From Acinetobacter dispersus (GTDB lineage: Bacteria > Pseudomonadota > Gammaproteobacteria > Pseudomonadales > Moraxellaceae), in contig NZ_CP041970.1 of the NCBI RefSeq assembly GCF_009884975.1, forward strand, positions 1,240,001-1,304,000: DNA of 64,000 nt, read 5' to 3'. The position numbers and the translations under genes were made by a program. Positions 1-7,309 of the stretch are shown here, one piece after another (the first letter of the stretch is position 1; the number at the start of each line of letters is the position of its first letter). The notes under the pieces were generated by a model, which was given only the letters and a program-made list of their open reading frames with translations, had not been told where the DNA came from and did not search any database.

Positions 1-25
1 CGCAGTGGTGCTTATATAGCTTACG

Positions 26-74
26 AAGAGGACGACCTCTTTGTTCAATATTTCAAGCTTTAGGACGACCTAAA
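26..74 (+). promoter_or_regulatory. Guanidine-II (mini-ykkC) riboswitch
   Basis: Two short hairpins stand in tandem in the leader of the downstream exporter gene. The first stem is 26-31 paired with 36-41, and the second is 59-64 paired with 69-74. Both have the identical tetraloop ACGA (32-35 and 65-68) closed by GG/CC. Two stems with ACGR loops are the hallmark of the mini-ykkC class, which binds guanidinium and turns on expression by freeing the ribosome binding site. The AGAGG Shine-Dalgarno at 85-89 lies just after the second hairpin, which fits translational control. The downstream gene is the expected Gdx/SugE exporter, so element and target support each other. Confidence 0.93.
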
Positions 75-96
75 AATATTAATAAGAGGTGCCGAA

Positions 97-414
97 ATGG
101 CTTGGGCTTATCTCATCTTAGCTGGTATTTTTGAAATCGTATGGGCATATTCAATGAAAATGTCTGACGGTTTTACCAAGCTTACCCCTAGCGTCATTAC
201 TATTGTATTCATGATCTTAAGCTTTGGCTTACTCGCCGTGGCTATGAAAAGTTTACCTTTAGGTACTGCTTATACAATTTGGGTCGGTATTGGCGCTGTC
301 GGTGCATTTCTGATTGGAATTTTTTTCCTACACGAGCCAATGGGTTTTTTACGCCTATTAGCAGCTGCATCGATCATATTCGGTGTTGTGTTGATGAAGG
401 TCACCACACACTAG
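97..414 (+). CDS. gdx: SMR-family guanidinium exporter (Gdx/SugE)
   Basis: This 105-residue inner-membrane protein has four predicted transmembrane segments, the usual size for small multidrug resistance proteins. The essential membrane glutamate is at residue 13 in helix 1 (GIFEIVWAYSMK), and the GTAYTIWVGIGAVGAF block matches the SugE/Gdx branch rather than the EmrE multidrug branch. Gdx proteins swap protons for guanidinium as antiparallel dimers. The start ATG follows AGAGG by a normal distance and sits directly below a guanidine-II riboswitch, which strongly supports guanidinium as the substrate. A terminator follows at 427-452, so the gene is probably transcribed alone. Confidence 0.95.
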   Translation: MAWAYLILAGIFEIVWAYSMKMSDGFTKLTPSVITIVFMILSFGLLAVAMKSLPLGTAYTIWVGIGAVGAFLIGIFFLHEPMGFLRLLAAASIIFGVVLMKVTTH

Positions 415-426
415 TTTAACGACTAT

Positions 427-452
427 AAAAGCCCTCATCTGAGGGCTTTTAT
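427..452. terminator. Rho-independent terminator after gdx
   Basis: A perfect inverted repeat (AAAAGCCCTC / GAGGGCTTTT) with a 4-5 base loop is followed by T-rich sequence. A-rich sequence on the other side means it could also stop minus-strand transcripts from the small gene at 529-642. Confidence 0.85.
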
Positions 453-528
453 TACTTTTGGAGAACAGTGTTCTGTGTACCTCCCCAAGATAAGCCAAAA
501 GTATTTTTCCTTAATCTAAATCTCGTAC

Positions 529-642
529 TTAATTTGGATTAATAAAATAGAAATATACGATAAGAGTCGCCAGCAGAATGCTCGCAAGTGTTAAGTAGAA
601 CCCCGTTGTATTGAAGCTTTTCAAGAATTTTAAAATAGTCAT
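529..642 (-). CDS. 37-residue single-pass membrane protein, copy 1
   Basis: I do not recognise this family. The frame encodes 37 residues: MTILKFLKSFNTTG, then a hydrophobic stretch of about 20 residues, ending in YFYFINPN. It is too short for most gene callers. It is supported by a near-identical second copy at 3138-3251, which differs at only a few residues and several silent positions. That pattern indicates selection on the protein. The start ATG follows a GAGAA Shine-Dalgarno-like sequence. The basic N-terminus (two lysines) and single helix predict an inner-membrane protein with its N-terminus in the cytoplasm. It ends near the terminator at 427-452. The function is unknown; it could be a subunit or regulator of a larger membrane complex, or a toxin-like peptide. 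Confidence 0.75.
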   Translation of the reverse strand: MTILKFLKSFNTTGFYLTLASILLATLIVYFYFINPN

Positions 643-671
643 ATTTCTCAATTTATTGATAAGTTAAGAGA

Positions 672-682
672 ATTATCACACA
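672..682 (-). promoter_or_regulatory. Candidate extended -10 promoter of small gene copy 1
   Basis: Read on the minus strand this is TGTGTGATAAT, an extended -10 element about 30 bases before the small-gene start. The same 11 bases occur at the equivalent place before copy 2 (3276-3286), although most of the intervening leader differs. Confidence 0.5.
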
Positions 683-911
683 ATTCAGCTTTGATTCACG
701 TTTTGTTTGAACAAAAAACAACCACTTGTGCACTTTATCTTTTGGTGTCGCTCACATAACCCAAATACCTGCGACGGCAATCGGCATATTTATTATTGAG
801 CGTTACTACTCATAACAATATGTATTTTATATCTCTTAAAACAGAGAATTATCATGTAGAGAAAAGCAACCACTCAACGAAGTACTCTTCTCCACAGCCT
901 CTATCTAATAT

Positions 912-2024
912 TTAGAAGCGATAGCCAACACCCACGTAGGTAATAAGCGGATCAATATCAATCTTTGTTGTTGCATGGATTAATGTATTTCCAGTTGTAT
1001 TATTGACAACATTGATCGTCGCCTTATTATTTAACTTCGCATAGGAAACTGAACCAACGCCATACCATGCATCATTAAAGTCATAAGTGAAGCCTACTGA
1101 AACAATGGGTGCAATTGCATCATCAGCATCGACTTTAACAGCCATATCACCACTCGAAACTTTACGGTCTAATGCAGCCCCGGCTTTTCCATCTAATACG
1201 TTTTGAATCATATGCCCAGCAGAGATTAAATCTGACCGGATACCATCATTGAGTTTAATTTGATTAAAATGAGCGTACATCAAACCTGCACCAACATAGG
1301 GTCTAAATTTATCTACGCCACTTTTCCCAAACTGATACTGTGCTTCTATTGCGGGTGTCCAGGCACGCACTGTTGCTGCTTTAGATTTATTGCCTAAATT
1401 AGTAATCGGCACAGATTGACCCAGTGTAATTCCATCAGGGAATAGAATTTTTACAATGTCATTCGGCGAAACAGCCAATCCAGTTAATGGGGCTGAGATT
1501 TCCCCTTTACCTTTAATATCAACTTTTGGCGGTATTCCACCAATAAGCTGTAATGAAACTTTATCATTCAAGTAATAATTGAACATCAGGCCCAAGGTGT
1601 CTACATCATCAACTTCTAGACCTGCATTATTTTGTTGCCAGTTCTCCAATCCATAAATATTAGCATCCCCTGCGACCTCAGGTAGGATATTGCCTTTCCC
1701 ATCTGTGAGTAAAGCTGTCATCGAAGGATCAGCTAAAGCCAAATCTAGAAATTCTTTTTGATTAAATTTCTCTCCTCCCAAGTCCGTTCCCATTGCATTA
1801 GGATCAACCGAATTTAGGAAGCTAGTCGTTGAAATGCTTCCAACTTTGGCTACCGTTCCATTTTTTACATTGGTATTAATATTAAAAGGATTCGCTTTAC
1901 CCTGAGGCATGACATGTAACCAACCTACCGAAACAGAAAATCGCTTGAATTCCTGAGCATAAGTTAAGTGGGTTAATGTGAGTAAAGTGGTTGCTATTAC
2001 AATTTTTGTTGCTGTTTTTTTCAT
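912..2024 (-). CDS. OmpW-family outer-membrane protein with long insertion
   Basis: The 370-residue protein starts with a clear signal peptide (MKKTATKIVIATTLLTLTHLTYA, cut before QEF) and ends in the barrel signature VGVGYRF with a terminal phenylalanine. The C-terminal half carries OmpW-type strands (WTPAIEAQYQFG, FRPYVGAGLMYAHF, AWYGVGSVSYAKLNN). Classical OmpW is about 210 residues. The extra length is two stretches, residues about 45-140 and 265-310, that probably form long extracellular loops. OmpW proteins are eight-stranded barrels linked to uptake of small hydrophobic molecules and to stress. The start ATG follows AGGA. A 12-base palindrome lies upstream at 2131-2142. Confidence 0.85.
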   Translation of the reverse strand: MKKTATKIVIATTLLTLTHLTYAQEFKRFSVSVGWLHVMPQGKANPFNINTNVKNGTVAKVGSISTTSFLNSVDPNAMGTDLGGEKFNQKEFLDLALADPSMTALLTDGKGNILPEVAGDANIYGLENWQQNNAGLEVDDVDTLGLMFNYYLNDKVSLQLIGGIPPKVDIKGKGEISAPLTGLAVSPNDIVKILFPDGITLGQSVPITNLGNKSKAATVRAWTPAIEAQYQFGKSGVDKFRPYVGAGLMYAHFNQIKLNDGIRSDLISAGHMIQNVLDGKAGAALDRKVSSGDMAVKVDADDAIAPIVSVGFTYDFNDAWYGVGSVSYAKLNNKATINVVNNTTGNTLIHATTKIDIDPLITYVGVGYRF

Positions 2025-2130
2025 TGTATTTCATCCTGAAATTCCACATTGCTTGATTTAGCAATATGTTTTCCGAATATAACCACAAACATTTTTTTAT
2101 CAAACGTTAAATTTTAGTTCCAGATAAAAG

Positions 2131-2142
2131 GTGATTAATCAC
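2131..2142. promoter_or_regulatory. Palindrome upstream of the OmpW gene
   Basis: GTGATTAATCAC is a perfect 12-base palindrome about 107 bases before the OmpW start. It could be a dimeric regulator site, and its half-site resembles CRP/FNR-type half-sites, but no regulator can be named from sequence alone. Confidence 0.3.
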
Positions 2143-2272
2143 TTAAATAGTGTGAACTGATTAACAAACACACAGTCATTTTTTACCGATTAGTAAATTA
2201 GATTTAAAAACAAAATGAAGTTATTTTAATGAAAAAATCTAAAGCTATGACGCTTAGCCATACAAATAATGC

Positions 2273-2857
2273 TTATATTTTTAAAAATAAGTCTCTTTCC
2301 AGTTCACGACGCCGAACCAACCCTTTTAACGTTTTGCCTCCACCTTTATTCCAAACAAGGAATTGATCTGCTGCACCGACATAGTCATTCGCATTTAGTT
2401 TTTTCAGAAGTGTGGAGTTTTTAAAAGCTGTTGGCCCAATGTTATAAGTCAAAGAAACCAGTGCATCGAATTGATTTTGAGACAGTGGAACAATTACTGC
2501 ATGATTGACTGTCGATTGAAATCGTCTTAAATCATGTTGAAAAAAGGACTTTGCCTGCTCTAATGTACAACAATCACCCTTTTTAACTCGAATACCATTT
2601 GGATAAACAGTGGTGCCAAAACCAATAGTCCACACACCAACGCCATCATCATAGGATTGTAATTTTAAATCTTCAAAGTTTGTAATCAGGTGAGTACCAT
2701 CAACACTTATTGTCATTTTAGAGTCGACGGCAACACCTAGTGTTTCAACAACATCGCTTGCTGTTGCAATATTGCTTAATTCATCGTTAGCGTACTTCTT
2801 TATTCTTATTAATCTGCCAACAGCTATTTTTCTTAAGCAATCAAATAGCGCTTTCAT
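2273..2857 (-). CDS. Phage-type lysozyme (GH24), orphan
   Basis: Residues about 48-194 form a GH24 endolysin that cleaves peptidoglycan. The catalytic triad region is visible: Glu in NFEDLKLQSY, then Asp in YDDGVG and Thr in WTIGFGTT. The conserved tail blocks QFDALVSLTYNIGPTAF and LVRRRELERDLF are also present. About 47 extra residues precede the core and show no clear signal peptide or membrane anchor. The start at 2857 has a good AGGAA site, whereas the internal Met48 (2716) has none, so the extension is probably translated. No holin, spanin or other phage gene is next to it. It may be a domesticated prophage remnant or a cell-wall enzyme. Confidence 0.8.
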   Translation of the reverse strand: MKALFDCLRKIAVGRLIRIKKYANDELSNIATASDVVETLGVAVDSKMTISVDGTHLITNFEDLKLQSYDDGVGVWTIGFGTTVYPNGIRVKKGDCCTLEQAKSFFQHDLRRFQSTVNHAVIVPLSQNQFDALVSLTYNIGPTAFKNSTLLKKLNANDYVGAADQFLVWNKGGGKTLKGLVRRRELERDLFLKI

Positions 2858-3137
2858 CGATCATTCCTGTGTAACAGCTTTATCACTTACGAGCTCAATG
2901 AAATGATAATGGTCAAAGCACACATCATCAAATTGTACTAGCACTTTCGATCAGCATTCCTTAAAACTATCAATCAAGTAATAAGATTTGTGAATAATGT
3001 CGCTTTTAGTTTGGCAATAAAAACGCTTTCCGAAGTATAGTGACTTTATTCTCATCATTCTAAGAATAAATACTTAATACATTTCCAAGATTAAAAAGGC
3101 ATATGGAAGGCAGTGTTAGCTTACCCCAATCCTAACC

Positions 3138-3251
3138 TTAATTTGGATTGATAAAGTAAAAATATACGATAAGACAAGCCAGCAATAGAGTGGCAAGTGC
3201 TAGATAAGAGCCTGTCGTATTGAAGCTTTTCAAAAATTTTAAGATATCCAT
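3138..3251 (-). CDS. 37-residue single-pass membrane protein, copy 2
   Basis: This is the paralogue of the gene at 529-642. It begins MDILKFLKSFNTTG, has a hydrophobic helix rich in Leu and Ala, and ends in the same YFYFINPN. The start has a strong AAGGGG Shine-Dalgarno at a normal distance, which is good evidence of translation. The same TGTGTGATAAT promoter-like element lies upstream. The substitutions between the copies are conservative (for example Ser/Ala and Thr/Ala within the helix), and the length and C-terminus are identical. The function is unknown. The two copies lie about 2.6 kb apart, both on the minus strand, with the OmpW and lysozyme genes between them. Confidence 0.78.
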   Translation of the reverse strand: MDILKFLKSFNTTGSYLALATLLLACLIVYFYFINPN

Positions 3252-3697
3252 ATTTTCACCCCTTAAAACGAGGCGATTATCACACATTTATGCAAAATTG
3301 TGACATATATTATGACAAAAAAATTATCATTTCAGTCCAAAATTACGCTACATCCAACCTATTTTCTACTGTTTTAACTTGATTCAGCAGGTCAGTTGAA
3401 GTCTAGACATCCAACGAATTGCCATTATAAACATACATAGCAAGCAGTAAGCTTAGAAGGCATCACTTGCTATGAGCCTTCCACTGTTTCTGGCAGCAAT
3501 TTAATTTTTAAAACGTAAAAACTATGTTCCTTGAATTTAAATCGGGACTTCATAAATTTTGTGTATTCTTAATTTTTTTCTATTGGTAGTCCTTTATTCT
3601 ATATATTTTTATTACTACTGTCGCAACAACAACCTTTCACAACCCCAAACTTAACAATATAAATCAACACCTTAAATTAAGTTTAAATTTCAAATAT
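3252..3697. other. Intergenic stretch with interleaved inverted repeats
   Basis: No convincing gene is visible in this AT-rich stretch. It contains the promoter-like element of small gene copy 2 and two interleaved inverted repeats: CATAGCAAG at 3436-3444 pairs with 3466-3474, and GAAGGC at 3456-3461 pairs with 3476-3481. These could form a pseudoknot or two exclusive hairpins. Confidence 0.4.
3276..3286 (-). promoter_or_regulatory. Candidate extended -10 promoter of small gene copy 2
   Basis: TGTGTGATAAT on the minus strand, identical to the element at 672-682, lies about 25-35 bases before the copy 2 start. Confidence 0.5.
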
Positions 3698-3724
3698 AAA
3701 AAAACCGTACTCTTTGGTACGGTC
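3698..3724 (-). terminator. Terminator of the small membrane protein gene
   Basis: Stem 3704-3710 / 3717-3723 (ACCGTAC / GTACGGT) with a run of six A on its left, which is a U-tract on the minus strand. It sits just after the stop of the gene at 3740-3928. Confidence 0.8.
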
Positions 3725-3739
3725 TTTAGAAATCTTAAA

Positions 3740-3928
3740 TTATTCGACTTTCTTCCAAAAAATAACGGATACATTGAACTCATATTTAATTAAGAATGCG
3801 CAAGCGATAAGACCAACACATACTGAAAGTAATGTTAAATCTCCAAGTACACTACCCACAATAAGAATTACCAAACCAAGTATATTCAAAATATAAAAGA
3901 CAACGACTCCCAGCCCATCATTCATCAT
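3740..3928 (-). CDS. Small two-helix membrane protein, unknown
   Basis: A 62-residue protein with two predicted transmembrane helices (VVVFYILNILGLVILIVGSVL and a second around LLSVCVGLIACAFLI) and a short charged tail ending in WKKVE. The frame can be extended upstream to a TTG at 3937, but a GGGGAA ribosome site fits the ATG at 3928. A strong terminator right after the stop supports a real, singly transcribed gene. I do not recognise a family and no neighbour suggests a role. Confidence 0.6.
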   Translation of the reverse strand: MMNDGLGVVVFYILNILGLVILIVGSVLGDLTLLSVCVGLIACAFLIKYEFNVSVIFWKKVE

Positions 3929-4412
3929 GTTCCCCAAAACACAATTTCAAGAGCATATAAATTAATTCTATTACAAACTTTATACAATAGAGTTGAATGA
4001 TTGAATTTTATGCATAATTCTTTTAGTTTAAGTGATTTTCCCTGTTACAAAATTTTACATAGTGTGCGTTGATTCACAAATGTTTATTTCCATCGAAAGA
4101 TTTAAAACTATTGAAGGGTCATTTTTAACATTGAGTTTTGAAATTTTGATAAATAACTAAGATCATTGAAATGAAGTTTTAACCTCACTCTTGTTTTAGC
4201 CCATAGTTATCATCAAGCTCGATCTCAAAAGGCTGAGTGATCAATATTGGGTACTCAACTTTTTTTCATATGATCTTTGCCGCTAAGAATAAGAGGTCAG
4301 TTTTACTCTCCAGCTTCGTAACAGTTATCTCTGTCAAATAATTTTGTTGTAAATCAGTTTAATGCGTGGATATAGGCTAAATGAGATCTTTGATCTTCAA
4401 ATATACTTTCCC
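3929..4412. other. Gene-free AT-rich stretch
   Basis: No coding frame with a plausible ribosome site was seen on either strand. It lies between the small membrane protein and the candidate small RNA. Confidence 0.4.
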
Positions 4413-4503
4413 AAATTAAAAAGCCCACTCTAATGAGTGGGCTTCCCCTTAATTCTTTTGCGCTGAATGAAGGTTATTGTTGTTTAGTTATTATCAAACA
4501 ACA
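4413..4503 (-). ncRNA. Candidate small RNA of about 90 nt
   Basis: On the minus strand a sigma70-like promoter (TTGATT at 4532-4537, a 17-base spacer, TATATT at 4509-4514) is followed by a transcribed stretch with no coding frame. A 5' hairpin pairs GTTGTTT at 4496-4502 with 4479-4485 around a 10-base loop. An unpaired middle part of about 35 bases (roughly 4445-4478) follows, then a strong Rho-independent terminator: stem 4421-4430 / 4435-4444 with a U-tract at 4417-4422. The hairpin, open seed region and terminator hairpin layout is typical of a trans-acting small RNA. I cannot assign it to a known family. Confidence 0.55.
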
Positions 4504-4537
4504 CGGCAAATATAGATAAAAGTGTGATGTAAATCAA

Positions 4538-5117
4538 CAAAATTGTGCTTATTTTGCAATTATTCTAAAGATTATCTAAATAATTAAGTATCTCTAGACG
4601 CTGTTCATGACATAGATGCAGCTTGTTTCCGACAATTAGATCTAATTTATTTCGTAGTAACTCATGCTACGTGCATCAAACCATGATCACCTTTAATTCC
4701 AACAAGCTCCTTATTCACCCAACTCATCCAATAACCATCCTCTGTGTCTATGTCCTAAGTGATTTCATTTAAGCCATCTTTCTTTCACGATAGAATTCAC
4801 AATATTTAAATGTACAGTTCTTATTTGCCTAGATAACCAGATAAAATAGAAAAAGTGCCATACAACTAAGTTGGCATTATCTGAAACAGCAATAAATATA
4901 ATTACTTGTTTTATATGGCATTAAATAAATACCATTGATATATAAGGTTTTTCCGTATTATATGGATAAATTATGGAGTAAAATTACACTCGTACTATAC
5001 AGTTTCATTGAAATTTTATTAATTAACCTTATATTGGTATATACGTAGCAATCAAGTGCCATATGAATAAATTCCATACAGCTTTGATTTATACTTTTTT
5101 GATTAGAGGAACACCTC
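4538..5117. other. Gene-free stretch before the YARHG-like gene
   Basis: Very AT-rich with no supported coding frame. It probably holds the promoter of the gene at 5118. The words GTGCCATA/GTGCCATAT recur near 4856 and 5057, but I see no ordered repeat. Confidence 0.35.
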
Positions 5118-5387
5118 ATGAATAAGTTAATGGTTGCAGTTTTCGCGGGCTTAGTTACCCTGACAGGTTTTAGTGTACAAGCTGCAACACCAGAACAAGA
5201 ATGTAAAAAGTTACAGGATGACTATAATCTGATCTATGCATCTAAAGGTTTCTGTTTCAAAGACGCAGATGCCAAAGCAAAATTTGGTAATGAAAACTGC
5301 CACACTACGAAACCTAAGTTTTCAGACAAAGAGCAACAACGACTTGATGAAATCAAGGCTCGCCAAAAAGAGCTAAACTGCAAATAA
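5118..5387 (+). CDS. Small secreted YARHG-like protein
   Basis: An 89-residue protein with a signal peptide (cut after VQA, about residue 22). The mature part matches the pattern of a YARHG domain: LIYASKGFCFKD, then a short cysteine-containing segment and FSDKEQQRLDEIKARQKEL. YARHG domains occur in extracellular or periplasmic bacterial proteins and their role is unclear. Four cysteines in the mature part suggest disulfide bonds. The start follows AGAGGA. The gene appears to stand alone, with the HIT gene starting 95 bases later behind its own ribosome site. Confidence 0.7.
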   Translation: MNKLMVAVFAGLVTLTGFSVQAATPEQECKKLQDDYNLIYASKGFCFKDADAKAKFGNENCHTTKPKFSDKEQQRLDEIKARQKELNCK

Positions 5388-5482
5388 ACAGTTTTTTACT
5401 GAGTTAACCACTCCGTATCACTCTATATGAATTGAGTGAGCTTTCACCGATTAAAACATACGCCCTATTTAAAGGATGAATC

Positions 5483-5896
5483 ATGGCATACGATGACCAA
5501 AATATTTTTGCACGCATCCTTCGTGGTGAGCTACCTGCGATCAAAATCTATGAAGATGATCAGGTCCTCGCTTTTATGGATATCATGCCCCAAGCAGATG
5601 GTCATGCTTTAGTGATTCCCAAAACACCTGCCGTAACTTTGCTAGATCTACCAGCTGAAGCGGCAGCATATACCATCCAAATTGTGCAAAAAATTGCAAA
5701 AGCAATAGAAACATCTTTAGATGCTAAAGGCATTGTTTTGATGCAATTGTCTGGCGCAGCTGCTGGGCAAACTGTACCTCATGTCCACTTCCATTTGATT
5801 CCAAGTTCAGTGCATGAACTTGGTCGTCATGCGGCAAAAATGGGTGATCAAGAAAAAATTCAAGCATTAGCTGAAAAGATCAAAGCTGCACTCTAG
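5483..5896 (+). CDS. HIT-family nucleotide hydrolase/transferase
   Basis: A 137-residue cytoplasmic protein with the defining histidine triad HVHFHLIP (His100, 102, 104) and the N-terminal [12 protein letters not shown] block of the HinT group. Such enzymes hydrolyse purine nucleoside phosphoramidates or AMP-linked compounds through a covalent histidine intermediate. The length is typical. The start has AAGGATG upstream, and a strong terminator at 5915-5932 ends the unit. The exact substrate cannot be told from the sequence. Confidence 0.92.
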   Translation: MAYDDQNIFARILRGELPAIKIYEDDQVLAFMDIMPQADGHALVIPKTPAVTLLDLPAEAAAYTIQIVQKIAKAIETSLDAKGIVLMQLSGAAAGQTVPHVHFHLIPSSVHELGRHAAKMGDQEKIQALAEKIKAAL

Positions 5897-5914
5897 TTTT
5901 TGATTTTTAAAAGG

Positions 5915-5940
5915 ACGGAGTTTTTACTCCGTTTTTTTGT
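5915..5940 (+). terminator. Terminator after the HIT gene
   Basis: Stem ACGGAGT 5915-5921 / ACTCCGT 5926-5932 followed by a run of T. Confidence 0.88.
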
Positions 5941-6148
5941 GTTCTAATTAAATGAAAAATAATAAGAAATATAATTATTACTAAATATGAATCGTCATCA
6001 AACTGTCATTTTTCTTTCACTTCTCTGTCACAAAGTTTACCGATACTGCATACAAGTCAGTGAGCTATGTAACTTTATGTACATAAGCAAGCTCATAACA
6101 GTAACTAAGGCATCAGCCATTTACAAAAAGTGTTTTGGAGAAATCTCA

Positions 6149-7246
6149 ATGAAAAAATTGCTTCTTGCTGCTACTGTAGCAACTTTAGCCATGAATGCAG
6201 CGCAAGCAGCACCAACATTGTATGGTAAGCTCAATGTGACTTTGGACCAAATTGATAATAATGGCTTTAAAGATGAAAGCGTAACTAAAGTAAACTCAAA
6301 CGCTTCTCGTATCGGGGTGAAAGGCGAAGAAAAACTGACTGATAACCTTTCTGCAGTTTACTTGATTGAATGGCAATTCAATGCGGATGGTGATGGCGAC
6401 CAATCATTCAGCAACCGTAACCGCTACGTAGGTATCAAATCTGACGGTATCGGTACTTTAAAAGTTGGTCAGTTCGATTCTTACTTTAAAAATGCTGCTG
6501 GTAACAACCAAGATATTTTTAACGATCACAACGAACTAGATATGACCAAAGTTCTAGTTGGTGAAGATCGCTTAAAGAACGTAATTGGTTTTGAAACTGA
6601 TAAGAAATTGTTAGGTGGTCTAGCATTTAACATCATGTTCCAACAAGGTGAAGAATCATCTGCTGTTAAAAATGATGCGAAAGGTCAAAAAGGCAGCCGT
6701 GATGGTTTCGGTGATGGTGTTTCTACCTCGCTTACTTATGAAAATAAGGACTGGGGCTTAGCAGCAGCTGTTGCTGGAAACTTTGGTGTAGCATCTAAAT
6801 ACAACGCGTATAGCGACCTAAGTGGCGATAATAGCGTTTATTCAGATGCCATCCGTGTAACTGGTTCTTTAGACTTAACACCTGCGGGCGTTAATGGTTT
6901 GGTATTTGGTGCTCTATGGCAAACTGCTCAACCAACAGATGATACAGTTGTGGTCGGTACTACACCTGCTGTTTCATACAAAGGTTTACAAGAAGATGCT
7001 TATGGCGTAACAGCTGCTTATACGATCCCATCAACTCCAGTGAAGTTAAAAGCAGAATATATCTCTTCTACAACTGAAGTGAATGGTCGTGATGATCGTA
7101 AACAAGATCTTTACGGTGTAGGCGCTGACTATCAAATCAATAAACAAACACGTTTCTACGGTGTTGTAGGTCAACAAAAACGTGATTGGTTAGTAAAAGA
7201 TGATAAGAAAACAACAATCGGTTTAGGTATGGAATATAACTTCTAA
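6149..7246 (+). CDS. Outer-membrane porin (Gram-negative porin, Porin_4 type)
   Basis: A 365-residue protein with a textbook signal peptide (MKKLLLAATVATLAMNAAQA, cut before APTLYGKLN). Repeated beta-strand motifs follow (SRIGVKGEEKLTDNLSAVY, RYVGIKSDGIGTLKVGQFD, GVGADYQINKQTRFYGVVGQ), and the C-terminus is LGMEYNF with the barrel-terminal Phe. The pattern is that of 16-stranded general porins of the Neisseria/Comamonas type. The frame is open further upstream to 5987, but the ATG at 6149 has GGAG before it and begins the signal peptide. A strong terminator shared with the convergent gene lies at 7272-7294. Solute specificity is not evident. Confidence 0.9.
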   Translation: MKKLLLAATVATLAMNAAQAAPTLYGKLNVTLDQIDNNGFKDESVTKVNSNASRIGVKGEEKLTDNLSAVYLIEWQFNADGDGDQSFSNRNRYVGIKSDGIGTLKVGQFDSYFKNAAGNNQDIFNDHNELDMTKVLVGEDRLKNVIGFETDKKLLGGLAFNIMFQQGEESSAVKNDAKGQKGSRDGFGDGVSTSLTYENKDWGLAAAVAGNFGVASKYNAYSDLSGDNSVYSDAIRVTGSLDLTPAGVNGLVFGALWQTAQPTDDTVVVGTTPAVSYKGLQEDAYGVTAAYTIPSTPVKLKAEYISSTTEVNGRDDRKQDLYGVGADYQINKQTRFYGVVGQQKRDWLVKDDKKTTIGLGMEYNF

Positions 7247-7271
7247 TTTGAAGTTCAAGTCATACAAAAAA

Positions 7272-7294
7272 TAAAAGGGCAATCTGCCCTTTTA
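7272..7294. terminator. Bidirectional terminator between porin and YidB-like gene
   Basis: AAAAGGGCA / TGCCCTTTT with a 3-base loop, flanked by A on the left and T on the right, between convergent genes. Confidence 0.9.
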
Positions 7295-7309
7295 TTTTTT
7301 GCTGTTTTT

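Noticed and set aside
3714..3896. Short plus-strand frame opposite the two-helix protein
   Set aside because: It starts inside the minus-strand terminator, and the minus-strand frame has a ribosome site, helices and a terminator.
4236..4268. Inverted repeat followed by a run of T near 4260
   Set aside because: Only a 5-base stem with a 13-base loop, too weak to call a terminator.
2104..5117. Prophage remnant around the lysozyme gene
   Set aside because: No integrase, capsid, holin or attachment-site repeat was seen; a single lysozyme is not enough.
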